Positions 35,480 through 43,671 of a stretch of DNA of 43,758 nucleotides are shown one piece after another. Source of the DNA: a bacterium (GTDB lineage Bacteria; Zhuqueibacterota; QNDG01; JAFGCO01); assembly GCA_016932575.1 (NCBI GenBank), contig JAFGCO010000016.1, forward strand, positions 1 to 43,758, given 5' to 3'. Within the stretch, counting starts at the first letter, position 1; each line of letters opens with the position of its first letter. A model generated the notes under the pieces. The model did no database searches. It was not told the origin of the DNA and saw only the letters and a list, made by a program, of their open reading frames with translations. The position numbers were made by a program, and so were the translations under genes.

Positions 35480-38400
35480 ATGAAACGACTGCATCGACAT
35501 ATTTTTTTCACGCTTGTCTGGATGACTGCCGGGCTCATGCCCTTATTCGGCCAGATGATCATTAAAACACCTAAACAGAATGCCGTCATTGAAAAACGCC
35601 GGATTGCCGTCACTGTTGTCGGCAGGACGGGCGCCAAAACCTGGCTTTATGTCAATGAAGCGCTCGCCGATTCCGGAGAAATACGGATCGACGGGAAATA
35701 CGACTTTTTAAACATCCCGGTACCCGAAGGTCCGGTAGAATTGCGAGCTGAAGCGATCGGCGCGGGCAGCCGCATTTATAAGGCAATCAGGCGGGTGCAT
35801 ATCGTGGGCCGGCCGGATACCCTGATCACAGATCAAAACCGGATCAACCTTCCTGCGGACAGTCAATCCGTGCAAAACATTCATGTCAAAGTGCAGGATG
35901 CCTGGGGATATGCCATTCAGCGTTTGAAAACGGCCACCGTGATGCTGACTAAAGGCTCACTGCTGGATACAGATATCGACTCGCTTTCACCCGGATGTCA
36001 GGTGCCGGTCGAGAACAGTGAATTTGTATTTACCCTGCGCGCCTCTTCGGCAGTGGGACGTGAACAGGTGATTATCAAAGTCGGGGATCTCAGTCATGAA
36101 ATCCCGGCACGCTATACCACACCCCTGACCCCGCTGATGCTTGTGGGCTCTCTGGATGCAGCGGTTTCTGCTGCAGAGCTGGGCGATAAAAAACATGGCA
36201 CGCCAAAATTTACAGTGGCAGACTGGACGCATCAGGAAGGCGATGTGAGCCATGTGCCTGTGAGCGGACGGCTGGCGTTCTATGCCAAGGGTGCGCTCAT
36301 GAAAAAATATCAGGTCACGGCCTCTTATGACAGCCGGAGGACCAAAGACAACCAGCTTTTCAGAGATCTGGACCCTGATCAGCAGTATGCATTGTACGGC
36401 GATGCCAGCACACTCACCTATGACGCACAGACCCAGTCCAAATTTTACGGACGCATCGAACGGAATGAATCTTTTGTGAGTGTTGGAGACTTCAATACGG
36501 AATTCCGGTCCACAGACTTCACGAAATACGACCGCTCTTTCACCGGACTTTTCAGTAAAATTCATGCGGGCAGACACACATTCACCGGATTTGCCACACT
36601 CAATGACCGCACAATGAAACTGGACGAAATCCGGGGAGAAGGCATTTCGGGATATTATTATCTCACCGGAACCCGGATCACCCTGAATTCCGACAAGATC
36701 CGCATTGAAACGCGGGACCGGTATCATCCGGAAAAAATCATCCGCTCCGATGAGCTTGTGCGGTTTATGGATTATGATATCAACTATGTGGACGGCACCC
36801 TGATGTTCAAGCAGCCGGTTCCAAGCGTGGATTCCCAGGGCAATCCCGTTTATATCATTGCCGCTTATGAGCGCCAGGCCCGGTCGGACAAGTCACTGAT
36901 CGGCGGTCTGCGTTATGAGGGAACAGTAAAAAATCTCCGGTTCGGCTCAACCCTGATCATGGAAGAAAAAGAGCCTTCCAATTTCTATATGACCGGTCTG
37001 GATGCGGAACTGCCGGTCACACGATGGCTGCGAATCAGGGGGGAATTGGCTCAGACCCGGAATTCGGATTTCACCGAAACCCGGCAGACCGGCAACGCCT
37101 ATGCTGCTGAAATGGACCTTACACCCCTAAAATCCATTCACCTGAACGGATATTACCGCAGCGTGGATGATGATTTTTCAAATCCGTCCCAGACGGGAAG
37201 CCGGTTCGAAGTGGGCACGGAAAAAGTCGGCACCAAAAACTCCCTGGATCTGGGCAAAGCCGGAAAAATTCATACAGAACTTTACCGTCAGCTGAACGAT
37301 ATCGGCACCGTCAATGAATATCATGTGCAGGTGGCAAATACATTTTATGAATATGCATTCAATAAAAAGACCACTGCCCGGCTGGGATACGAAGATGCAG
37401 AGCGGAAAAAAACGGGACAGGATTCAATCGAAGTGCGCGGATACCGGTCGAAAATGATCACGGGACAGGTGGCCCATCAATGGACCGAGCGCCTGTCTAT
37501 GGAAATCAGGCACGAGCAGAATCTGGCTAAAGGAGAAACAACACTGCCGACGGGCACATCTGTGGGCGCGATCTATGCCCTGTCCAAAAAACTGAAGCTC
37601 TTTTTAAAACAGCGCTTCCTGGATACAGACAAAAGACGTACCCAGACCATTTTCGGAATTGATACAAAAGTCGGAAAACGCACCCGGATCACGGGAAAAT
37701 ATGAAATCGGAGGCGCATCAGGTGAGGATTTAAGCCGGGCAACCATCGGACTGCGGAATCAGTGGGAAGTCCGCAAGGACCTGACCCTGAACATCGCGCT
37801 CGAGAGCACGGCCACCATGGATTCCCTGGAAGTGCCGACTCCCGATCACAATGCGGTTTCCGTGGGCATCGAATATCTGCCTGACCGGCCGTGGAAATCC
37901 TCGGCAAAGTTTGAGCTGATGCAGGATAAAATCGTACGCAAGCATGTCATTACCCTGGGCAGTGAATTCAAGGTATTCAGCGGTCTCAGCGCCATCGGAC
38001 GGCTGGAGTATGCCGGTGCGAATTATCTGGACACTTCTGATGAAGTATGGAACCGGGGCAATTATCAGCTGGGTGTGGCTTTCCGTCCGGAACAGCATGA
38101 TATGTTCAACGGCATCGCAAAACTGCAGTTACTGACAGATAAGAACACACACGCAGCACCCAAAACCAGGCTCGACCGCCTGATTACGGCAGCACACGGA
38201 CACTGGCAGGCCTCACCCAAACTGGGCATTGGCTTCCGCTTTGCCCTGCGCCGCCTGCTGGATGAAGAAACCGGATTCTTTTCCAGCAAAACCACGACCT
38301 CCCTTTACTCAATCCGGGCTGATTACAAACTGCACCGCCGCTGGACAACAGCCATAGACATGCGTCTCGTCATGCTCTCCCCCATCGGCCAGATGAAAAC

Positions 38401-38572
38401 AGGCGCCTCTTTCGAAGCCGGCTACCTGCTGAAAAAGAACATGCTGGTGGGCGCAGGGTACATCTTCAAGCAGCTCGACGATCCGGATTTTTCGTTCACG
38501 GAATACAATTACGGCAACATCTATCTGGTGCTGCGCATGAAGTTCAGCGAAGATATTTTCAACTGGAGATAA
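35480..38572 (+). CDS. Large outer-membrane barrel of the DUF11 surface cluster
   Basis: About 1030 residues from the ATG at 35480 (the frame is open from 35450, inside the previous gene). A signal peptide ends FGQ. The N-terminal region (about 20-230) holds beta-sandwich-like domains. A transition block follows with YGDASTLTYDAQTQSKFYGR, SVGDFNTEF, KYDRSFTGLF, GYYYLTGTRI, RIETRDRYHPE, and YDINYVDGTLMF with GNPVYIIAAYE (about 300-470). The remainder consists of alternating aromatic-capped strands to a C-terminal FNWR, as expected of an outer-membrane barrel. Motif style matches large barrels found with DUF11 proteins in other phyla and more distantly the 1132-residue barrel in this window. 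It is last in the cluster and is followed by a terminator. I infer a role in exporting or anchoring the upstream proteins. Confidence 0.78.
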   Translation: MKRLHRHIFFTLVWMTAGLMPLFGQMIIKTPKQNAVIEKRRIAVTVVGRTGAKTWLYVNEALADSGEIRIDGKYDFLNIPVPEGPVELRAEAIGAGSRIYKAIRRVHIVGRPDTLITDQNRINLPADSQSVQNIHVKVQDAWGYAIQRLKTATVMLTKGSLLDTDIDSLSPGCQVPVENSEFVFTLRASSAVGREQVIIKVGDLSHEIPARYTTPLTPLMLVGSLDAAVSAAELGDKKHGTPKFTVADWTHQEGDVSHVPVSGRLAFYAKGALMKKYQVTASYDSRRTKDNQLFRDLDPDQQYALYGDASTLTYDAQTQSKFYGRIERNESFVSVGDFNTEFRSTDFTKYDRSFTGLFSKIHAGRHTFTGFATLNDRTMKLDEIRGEGISGYYYLTGTRITLNSDKIRIETRDRYHPEKIIRSDELVRFMDYDINYVDGTLMFKQPVPSVDSQGNPVYIIAAYERQARSDKSLIGGLRYEGTVKNLRFGSTLIMEEKEPSNFYMTGLDAELPVTRWLRIRGELAQTRNSDFTETRQTGNAYAAEMDLTPLKSIHLNGYYRSVDDDFSNPSQTGSRFEVGTEKVGTKNSLDLGKAGKIHTELYRQLNDIGTVNEYHVQVANTFYEYAFNKKTTARLGYEDAERKKTGQDSIEVRGYRSKMITGQVAHQWTERLSMEIRHEQNLAKGETTLPTGTSVGAIYALSKKLKLFLKQRFLDTDKRRTQTIFGIDTKVGKRTRITGKYEIGGASGEDLSRATIGLRNQWEVRKDLTLNIALESTATMDSLEVPTPDHNAVSVGIEYLPDRPWKSSAKFELMQDKIVRKHVITLGSEFKVFSGLSAIGRLEYAGANYLDTSDEVWNRGNYQLGVAFRPEQHDMFNGIAKLQLLTDKNTHAAPKTRLDRLITAAHGHWQASPKLGIGFRFALRRLLDEETGFFSSKTTTSLYSIRADYKLHRRWTTAIDMRLVMLSPIGQMKTGASFEAGYLLKKNMLVGAGYIFKQLDDPDFSFTEYNYGNIYLVLRMKFSEDIFNWR

Positions 38573-38682
38573 ATCGAAGTGTTTTGTTTTCAAATGCATC
38601 TGATGCTTTAAAAATAAATGGATCTTGCGATTCGAACCTCCTGAAAATATGAACAAATTTGTTTTCTTTATTGATAAAAAGA

Positions 38683-38717
38683 CGGGATGCATAACGCGTC
38701 CCGCCTGTTTTTTTTTG
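38683..38717 (+). terminator. Rho-independent terminator of the surface cluster
   Basis: The stem CGGGATGC/GCGTCCCG (8 pairs with one G-T) and an ATAAC loop are followed by CCTG and an unbroken run of nine T. It lies about 110 bases after the barrel gene's stop and closes the plus-strand cluster. Confidence 0.85.
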
Positions 38718-38755
38718 AATGTTTTAATTTTTATAATGATTTCTTTATAACGAGC

Positions 38756-38802
38756 CCTGTAGGTTGGGTTGAACGAAGTGAAACCCAACATCAATTTACA
38801 GG
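38756..38802. repeat. REP-like palindrome (GTTGGGTT...AACCCAAC type)
   Basis: Nested inverted repeats: outer CCTGTA (38756-38761) with TACAGG (38797-38802), and inner GTTGGGTT (38763-38770) with AACCCAAC (38782-38789) around GAACGAAGTGA. The GTTGGGTTGAACGAAGTGAA wording is familiar as a palindromic repeat dispersed in many unrelated bacterial genomes. It lies between the cluster terminator and the integrase region. Confidence 0.7.
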
Positions 38803-38824
38803 TCAAGCTTGTGAATTTTTTAAA

Positions 38825-38918
38825 GAAGGCAACCTTTTTATTCGTATTGTTTTTTTAATATCTTAATCTAATTATTACTGAACACCAAACATCACTTATT
38901 TTTAAAAAGGTTACCTTC
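38825..38918. repeat. Long imperfect inverted repeat beside the integrase gene
   Basis: GAAGGCAACCTTTTT (38825-38839) pairs with AAAAAGGTTACCTTC (38904-38918), 14 of 15 positions, enclosing 64 A+T-rich bases. It lies 65 bases beyond the 3' end of the integrase gene. It could be a MITE, a terminator for the integrase transcript or a recombination-site hairpin. No coding sequence is seen between 38573 and 38982 apart from these repeats and the terminator. Confidence 0.6.
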
Positions 38919-38982
38919 TGGACCGATTGTAATAATCAATTTCTTTTTTTTATTAAATTTTGCCAAAGTTTTATTGTCTTTA

Positions 38983-39798
38983 CTATAATTCTGCATCATC
39001 AATATCATAGGGGCTCATCACCTCTTTTGGCTGCGGATGTCTCAGGGTTTGTGTGTAAATCATGGTTGTTCTGACATCACTGTGGCCCAGTAATTCCTGA
39101 ACTGTCCGAATATCATACCCGGCTTTTAAAAGATGGGTGGCAAAACTGTGCCTGAATGTATGCGGCGTTGCCCTTCTGGGTATCTCTGCCTCGCGTACTG
39201 CTTTTCTGACCGCTTTCTGTACATGCGTTTCATGCAGATGAAACCTGCGATAAGACTTGGCTCCCGGGATACGTGTCAGCTTTTTAGCAGGAAAAAAGAA
39301 CTGCCATCTCAATTCCTTTGCCCCGCTTTTATACTTTTTGTCTAACAGATCCGGCATAAAAACACCGTCATAATCATCTTTCAGATCACGTGTATGCAGT
39401 TTTTTAACCCGTTCAAGATGTTCCTTCATCTCAGGGATGATTTTTTTGGGTAACAATACCTTTCTGAACTTCCGCCCCTTGCCGAATATAGTCACAATCC
39501 CTTCTTCAAAATCAATATCCTGAACACGAATATTAAGCCCCTCGGTCAATCTAAGTCCACACCCGTAAAGCAGTTTGACGACAAGGTCATACGGATACTC
39601 AAGATGATTAATTATCGTATCGATCTCTTTTCTTGAAAGCACCGAGGGCACATATTTGGTTCTTTTGGCTCTGGGTATTCCTTTAAAATCACCAAAATCT
39701 TTATTTAATACATGCCTGAAAAAGAATAAAAGTGCATTAAAGGCCAGATTTTGAGTCGATGCAGACACCTGTTTCTCTACCCCGTGAGATAGCTCCAC
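38983..39798 (-). pseudogene. intI: Integron-type tyrosine recombinase, C-terminal part (disrupted)
   Basis: About 265 residues of real integrase sequence carry the whole catalytic domain. All residues expected for activity are present: Arg83 (GCGLRLTE), Lys108 (GKGRKFR), His213 and Arg216 (HTFRH), His239 (LLGHSD) and Tyr248 (TTMIYT), numbered from the GTG at 39798. The segment between the second and third boxes (about 135-195: LHTRDL, VFMPDLLDKKY, WQFFFPAKKL, RRFHLHETHVQKAV) is the extra region that marks integron integrases rather than XerC/XerD. The first eight residues are read from an inserted element. The N-terminal half is the separate open frame at 39871-40419, in the same reading frame. 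Removing 108 bases (39778-39885) would restore a continuous gene with the expected junction HLAV-EKQVSASTQN. The split gene is probably inactive. Confidence 0.85.
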
Positions 39799-39884
39799 AT
39801 ACGATTTTTTTTAAATTGTAATAGGTAATCCTAAGGATTTTTTGACATGATGTATATCTAATGATTTAAATTATCTCACGGGGT
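39779..39884. mobile_element. MITE-like insertion inside the integron integrase
   Basis: The 106-bp segment is bounded by perfect 13-bp inverted ends, ACCCCGTGAGATA (39779-39791) and TATCTCACGGGGT (39872-39884). The interior is A+T rich and noncoding, with a small internal palindrome near AATCCTAAGGATT. It interrupts the integrase codons between HLAV and EKQVSAST and brings in two in-frame TAA stops. With one extra base at each side the insertion is 108 bp, a multiple of three, so the halves stay in the same frame. No target duplication can be defined with certainty. The parent transposon is not recognised. Confidence 0.75.
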
Positions 39885-40419
39885 GAACCGCAAGATGTGT
39901 GATAAAATCCTTTGCATCCTGTGAATCGATCAGATCCGGTGATTTGCTTTTTAAAAAGGTCTGAAAAATCCGTGTCCACTTCATATAGGTCTGTAATGTT
40001 TTTCTGGAATACTGCCTTAATCTGATTTCATTGTCCAGCAGTTCAAGTTCCTTTTTCCAGCTCTGTTTTTTAGTAATATCCGGTTTCTTGATTGATTCAG
40101 TCTTTGGCTTTTGAATGTTCCTTTTATCGGACACAATAGCAGTGGTTTTTTTTATCTTATATGATTCAATCAATTGATAAAACAAAGTAATTGCTTTATT
40201 TGCTTGTTCAATCTGCTGTCCAGACTGTTTTTTCTGTTTGAGCTTGTTTTTAAATAATGGTAAACTGTTATGAGACGAACCTTGATGGGAATATTTTTCA
40301 CAGAAGTCCAGATAATATTTCAACCATTTGAGGTAATAAGGAATTTCATTGGCAAGGATATTTTGTTTATTCAGAAAAGTAACATAGGGTGTTTTTATTT
40401 TTTCAGGAATGGGTTTCAT
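39871..40419 (-). pseudogene. intI: Integron-type tyrosine recombinase, N-terminal part (disrupted)
   Basis: 182 codons, of which the last four (HPVR, then stop) come from the inserted element. Residues about 130-178 are the SAM-like core-binding domain (LRQYSRKTLQTYMKWTRIF, then DAKDFITHLAV). The preceding 120 residues are an N-terminal extension with a LPLFKNKLKQKKQSGQQIEQ stretch, as found in long-form integron integrases. GGGGGAGG lies about 7 bases before the ATG. Upstream is a palindrome of GGTAAAYATTC half-sites that may control expression. On its own this fragment lacks all catalytic residues. Confidence 0.8.
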
Positions 40420-40441
40420 AATGTCCTCCCCCTTCTAAGAT

Positions 40442-40469
40442 GGTAAATATTCAATTATGAATGTTTACC
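40442..40469. promoter_or_regulatory. Palindromic putative operator upstream of the integrase
   Basis: GGTAAATATTC (40442-40452), a 6-base spacer, and GAATGTTTACC (40459-40469) form an 11-bp inverted repeat with one mismatch, directly before the integrase ribosome binding site. The same half-site recurs at 40700-40710 and 40742-40752. A repressor site is the simplest reading; the protein is unknown. Confidence 0.5.
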
Positions 40470-40694
40470 GGAAATATAAATTAAAAAGATATACTTACTT
40501 ATTTGTATAAATGCAAGATAATTCTTGATTTTTTATTGTTGAAAACCTATATTTGACACATTAATCACCTTTTCATACAAATAAAATCACTCTGTGGGAA
40601 TGCGTGTGAATACAGCCTATAGATCTTATTATCAATTAATCTGTATTCTATTATTATAAGTTGATAAATGAATTTTTTATATGTTTAGCAGTCC

Positions 40695-40757
40695 TTTCTG
40701 GTAAACATTCAAAAAACGGATTTTAGTATAATAAATACTTTGAGTGTTTACCAGAAA
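40695..40757 (+). promoter_or_regulatory. Inverted 16-bp repeat flanking a TATAAT box
   Basis: TTTCTGGTAAACATTC (40695-40710) and GAGTGTTTACCAGAAA (40742-40757) match as an inverted repeat at 15 of 16 positions. Between them lies TATAAT (40727-40732), a perfect -10 box about 75 bases before the first A+T-rich gene; no good -35 is seen. The arms contain the same GGTAAACATTC half-site as the palindrome near the integrase start. The layout fits a promoter bracketed by operators, or else a recombination hairpin. Confidence 0.45.
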
Positions 40758-40808
40758 CTGTAGAATCACTGGTTATGGCAAGTTAAAAATATAAAATTGG
40801 AGCAATGA

Positions 40809-41597
40809 ATGTATATCAATAAATTTTATCTAATAAGGAACATATATAAAATATTATTATTTTATTGGCTTTTTTGCGTAAAACCTATATTCCCACAAAC
40901 AACAGATATACAAAACATTACAAAACTATCCTCAAACAATTATATGATAAAAAAGAAGAGAAGCAATAAAAATACTTATACATCAGGATTTGGAATAGGC
41001 ATCGGGAAATATACTTGTTATAACAAAAAAATTAATTCAGTTTTTGGCGAAATCCCAATGTTTCATCTCAATCTTTTCGGTGGAAGCGAAAAACGATTAG
41101 CATTAATACAAATTTCTTATGGATATAAAAGAAGCACCAATGATATTATATACTTAGAATATTCCAGTGAAGTCACTGGTATTGTACCAAGTAATCACAA
41201 TTATTTCAAGAATATATTCGTCACATGTTTCAATTTAGATTTTGATTTTTTGTATAATTTATTTGAAATAAAAATATTCAAATTTGTAATCGGTTCTGGT
41301 ATAAATTTAGGTATGTTAAGCATTAAAGGTGATCTAATGAAAGGTATTGCAGGTGGCTTAATCTACGGTGATGAGATAACAGATGATGATGCTGGTGGTG
41401 GTATTGGATTAGAATTAATTACAGGAATATACATCAATATTAGTAAATATTTTATCCAATGCCATGCAAAGTATCAAACACAAGGTTTGTGGTACTACAC
41501 GTACACTGAATTACCTTCTTACAAAGAACATAGTAAAATGGGATTATATAATATAAGTGGATTTCAATTCTTAATTGGAATTGGCATATCTTATTAA
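40809..41597 (+). CDS. Exported probable outer-membrane beta-barrel protein, unknown family
   Basis: A 262-residue protein with an N-terminal hydrophobic segment (about residues 9-30, ending IFPQ), then about eight amphipathic strands (GFGIGIGKYTCY, ALIQISYGYK, FVTCFNLDFDFLY, FKFVIGSGINLG, GIGLELITGIYI, YFIQCHAKYQ, FQFLIGIGISY). It closes on a strand ending in tyrosine. This fits a small outer-membrane barrel. The gene is far more A+T rich than the surface cluster, with A- or T-ending codons, pointing to transfer. GGAG precedes the ATG by 6 bases. It is 29 bases upstream of the next gene and likely co-transcribed with it. I recognise no named family. Confidence 0.7.
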   Translation: MYINKFYLIRNIYKILLFYWLFCVKPIFPQTTDIQNITKLSSNNYMIKKKRSNKNTYTSGFGIGIGKYTCYNKKINSVFGEIPMFHLNLFGGSEKRLALIQISYGYKRSTNDIIYLEYSSEVTGIVPSNHNYFKNIFVTCFNLDFDFLYNLFEIKIFKFVIGSGINLGMLSIKGDLMKGIAGGLIYGDEITDDDAGGGIGLELITGIYINISKYFIQCHAKYQTQGLWYYTYTELPSYKEHSKMGLYNISGFQFLIGIGISY

Positions 41598-41626
41598 ATA
41601 GATAATATGCTTTAAGAGGGATTGTG

Positions 41627-43480
41627 ATGAAAAACTTAAAAATATTCATACTAATATCTACGACAATTCTATTTCAAATGCGGTGTATTAATACTTCACC
41701 CATTGAACCTTTCTTTAATACAGACTATATCCTTTATAATAATGATGAAATATGGAATTATAAAAAGGTCTTTTTTACAAATGAATCTGATGGTTGGATC
41801 GTTGGCAATTTGTACTGGCCTAACAGAACAATCGTACTGAAAACAAACGATGGTGGTATAAGTTGGCAAAAACAATTATACTATGAGTCCACTATTATTG
41901 AATTGAAATCTGTTTATTTTGTAAATTCCTCAGTTGGTTGGGCAGTTGGAATTGATGGTGTTATATATAATACAATCGATGGTGGTCAGATTTGGATGTC
42001 GCAATCATCGAATGTATCATTTACTTTAAATTCTGTCCATTTTATCGATAAAAATACAGGCTGGATTGTTGGGAGCGGAGGTACCCTTTTAAAAACAACT
42101 GATGGTGGCGACCATTGGATTATTCAAGATATTGGTAGTTCAAATTCTTTAAAATGTATCATTTTTGTCAACTATAATACAGGTTGGATTGCTACTACAG
42201 GATGTATTTATAAGACGACAGATAGTGGAATAACCTGGAATAAAAAACAAGTGACAAATCATAATTATGATCTAGAAAGTTTACATTTTATTGATGAAAA
42301 CAATGGTTGGACAATTGATAGTGATAACAATGTTCATTATACAAATGATGGTGGTGAGACATGGAATAAACAAACTGTCGAAGGAATTTCAAATGTACAT
42401 TTAACTAGTATTTACTTTGTAAACAGTACTACGGGATGGCTTTCTGGCAGTAGAGGTTATATATTGAAAACTACGAACTGTGGTATGGATTGGACAATTC
42501 AATATGAAAGCAATGAACATTATTATGGATATAATGACATTATTTTCGTCGATGAAAATAATGGATGGGCTGTCGGTAAATTAGGAAGAATATTAAAAAC
42601 TTCCAATAGTGGTGTGGATTGGCATCTTATAAATATAGGTAATGATAATGAATTGACAAGTGTATACTTTACAGATCAAAATACAGGTTGGATAACAGAC
42701 AAGGAAGGAAATATCTATTCCACAATCGATGCTGGTCAAACTTGGACATGTCAAGTAAGTTCTCAAATAGTTCTATTTAATTCAATTTATTTTGTTAATG
42801 AAAATATTGGCTGGTTGATAGGTGAATCAGGCAGAATACAGAAATCCGAAAATGGGGGTGATAGTTGGATAGATCAATACTCCAATTCAAGAGATAATTT
42901 AAACTCATTATTTTTTATAGACAAAAATAATGGATTTATTGTGGGTGATAATGGTGTTATCCTTAATACCACAAATGGCGGTAAAAAGTGGAATTTATAT
43001 TCACATTCAATATCAAGTAATTTATACTCAGTATACTTTGTTAATGCTAAAACTGGTTGGGTAGTAGGTTCTGGAGGCACCCTATTAAAAACAGTTGATA
43101 TGGGTATTACATGGAATCAAAAATCTTGTCCGACGGATTATGACGATTTTTTATCTGTTTATTTTTTTAATGCGAATAACGGTTGGATAACAGATTCGAA
43201 TGGAGTTATTTATTATACAGCATCAGGTGGAAATTATTGGTCTCCTCAAAATCGTTCATTATACTTTGATTTGAACTCAATCACTTTTATTGATAAAGAC
43301 AATGGTTGGGCAGTAGGTGATTGTGGCACATTAATTCACACAACCTCTGGTGGTCATTATTGGTACTACCAAGAAATCGATACCGAAGAAAATATAAATT
43401 CAATATATATGCATGACAATCAACGAGGTTGTGCCGTCGGTGATAATGGATTAATTATAAATATTGTCCCTTCTGAATAG
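41627..43480 (+). CDS. Exported YCF48-type beta-propeller protein
   Basis: A 617-residue protein with an N-terminal export signal ending at a cysteine (LFQMRC; a poor lipobox, so lipoprotein status is uncertain). About 13 repeats of roughly 43 residues follow, with a NGWxVG-like turn and a LKTTDGG-x-x-W Asp-box-like turn. Examples are KNTGWIVGSGGTLLKTTDGG, NNGWAVGKLGRILKTSNSG and KTGWVVGSGGTLLKTVDMG. YCF48-like propellers act as assembly or binding platforms. The ATG at 41627 follows AGAGGG by 6 bases; a GTG lies one codon before. Like its upstream neighbour it is strongly A+T rich. It differs in repeat type from the Asp-box propeller at 12.4-14.8 kb. Confidence 0.85.
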   Translation: MKNLKIFILISTTILFQMRCINTSPIEPFFNTDYILYNNDEIWNYKKVFFTNESDGWIVGNLYWPNRTIVLKTNDGGISWQKQLYYESTIIELKSVYFVNSSVGWAVGIDGVIYNTIDGGQIWMSQSSNVSFTLNSVHFIDKNTGWIVGSGGTLLKTTDGGDHWIIQDIGSSNSLKCIIFVNYNTGWIATTGCIYKTTDSGITWNKKQVTNHNYDLESLHFIDENNGWTIDSDNNVHYTNDGGETWNKQTVEGISNVHLTSIYFVNSTTGWLSGSRGYILKTTNCGMDWTIQYESNEHYYGYNDIIFVDENNGWAVGKLGRILKTSNSGVDWHLINIGNDNELTSVYFTDQNTGWITDKEGNIYSTIDAGQTWTCQVSSQIVLFNSIYFVNENIGWLIGESGRIQKSENGGDSWIDQYSNSRDNLNSLFFIDKNNGFIVGDNGVILNTTNGGKKWNLYSHSISSNLYSVYFVNAKTGWVVGSGGTLLKTVDMGITWNQKSCPTDYDDFLSVYFFNANNGWITDSNGVIYYTASGGNYWSPQNRSLYFDLNSITFIDKDNGWAVGDCGTLIHTTSGGHYWYYQEIDTEENINSIYMHDNQRGCAVGDNGLIINIVPSE

Positions 43481-43565
43481 TAAAATAATATATCATTTAT
43501 CAAAATTGATTAATAAATTAATTTACTAAGTTACAATATAGAAATAGTTAAAAGTTCTAACGATA

Positions 43566-43667
43566 GTTTAAACGCGGACAAAAACACGGTCCGTTTTTGT
43601 GAAAAATTACAACTCTCGATAGTTCATTTTTAATAAAAGATATCGTTTGTGTTTTTGCCGGTTAAAC
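43566..43667. repeat. Imperfect inverted repeat, attC-like
   Basis: GTTTAAACGCGGACAAAAACAC (left arm from 43566; quoted in part as GTTTAA and CAAAAACAC) pairs with GTGTTTTTG...GTTAAAC (43649-43667), leaving about three unpaired bases on one side. The right end is GTTAAAC, which fits the GTTRRRY core of integron attC sites. The total of 102 bp is in the attC size range. The left end (GTTTAAA) departs from RYYYAAC at its last base, and an overlapping AACGATA/TATCGTT pair is not nested. It lies just after two A+T-rich genes beside an integron integrase. Confidence 0.35.
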
Positions 43668-43671
43668 TTAT

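Noticed and set aside
35987-36727. 246-codon minus-strand frame inside the barrel gene
   Set aside because: Shadow of the barrel coding sequence; the translated product shows no domain or signal and neighbouring genes are all on the plus strand.
38983-39798. Calling the recombinase fragment XerC or XerD
   Set aside because: The additional segment before the HTFRH box (WQFFFPAKKL, RRFHLHETHVQKAV) is characteristic of integron integrases and is absent from Xer proteins.
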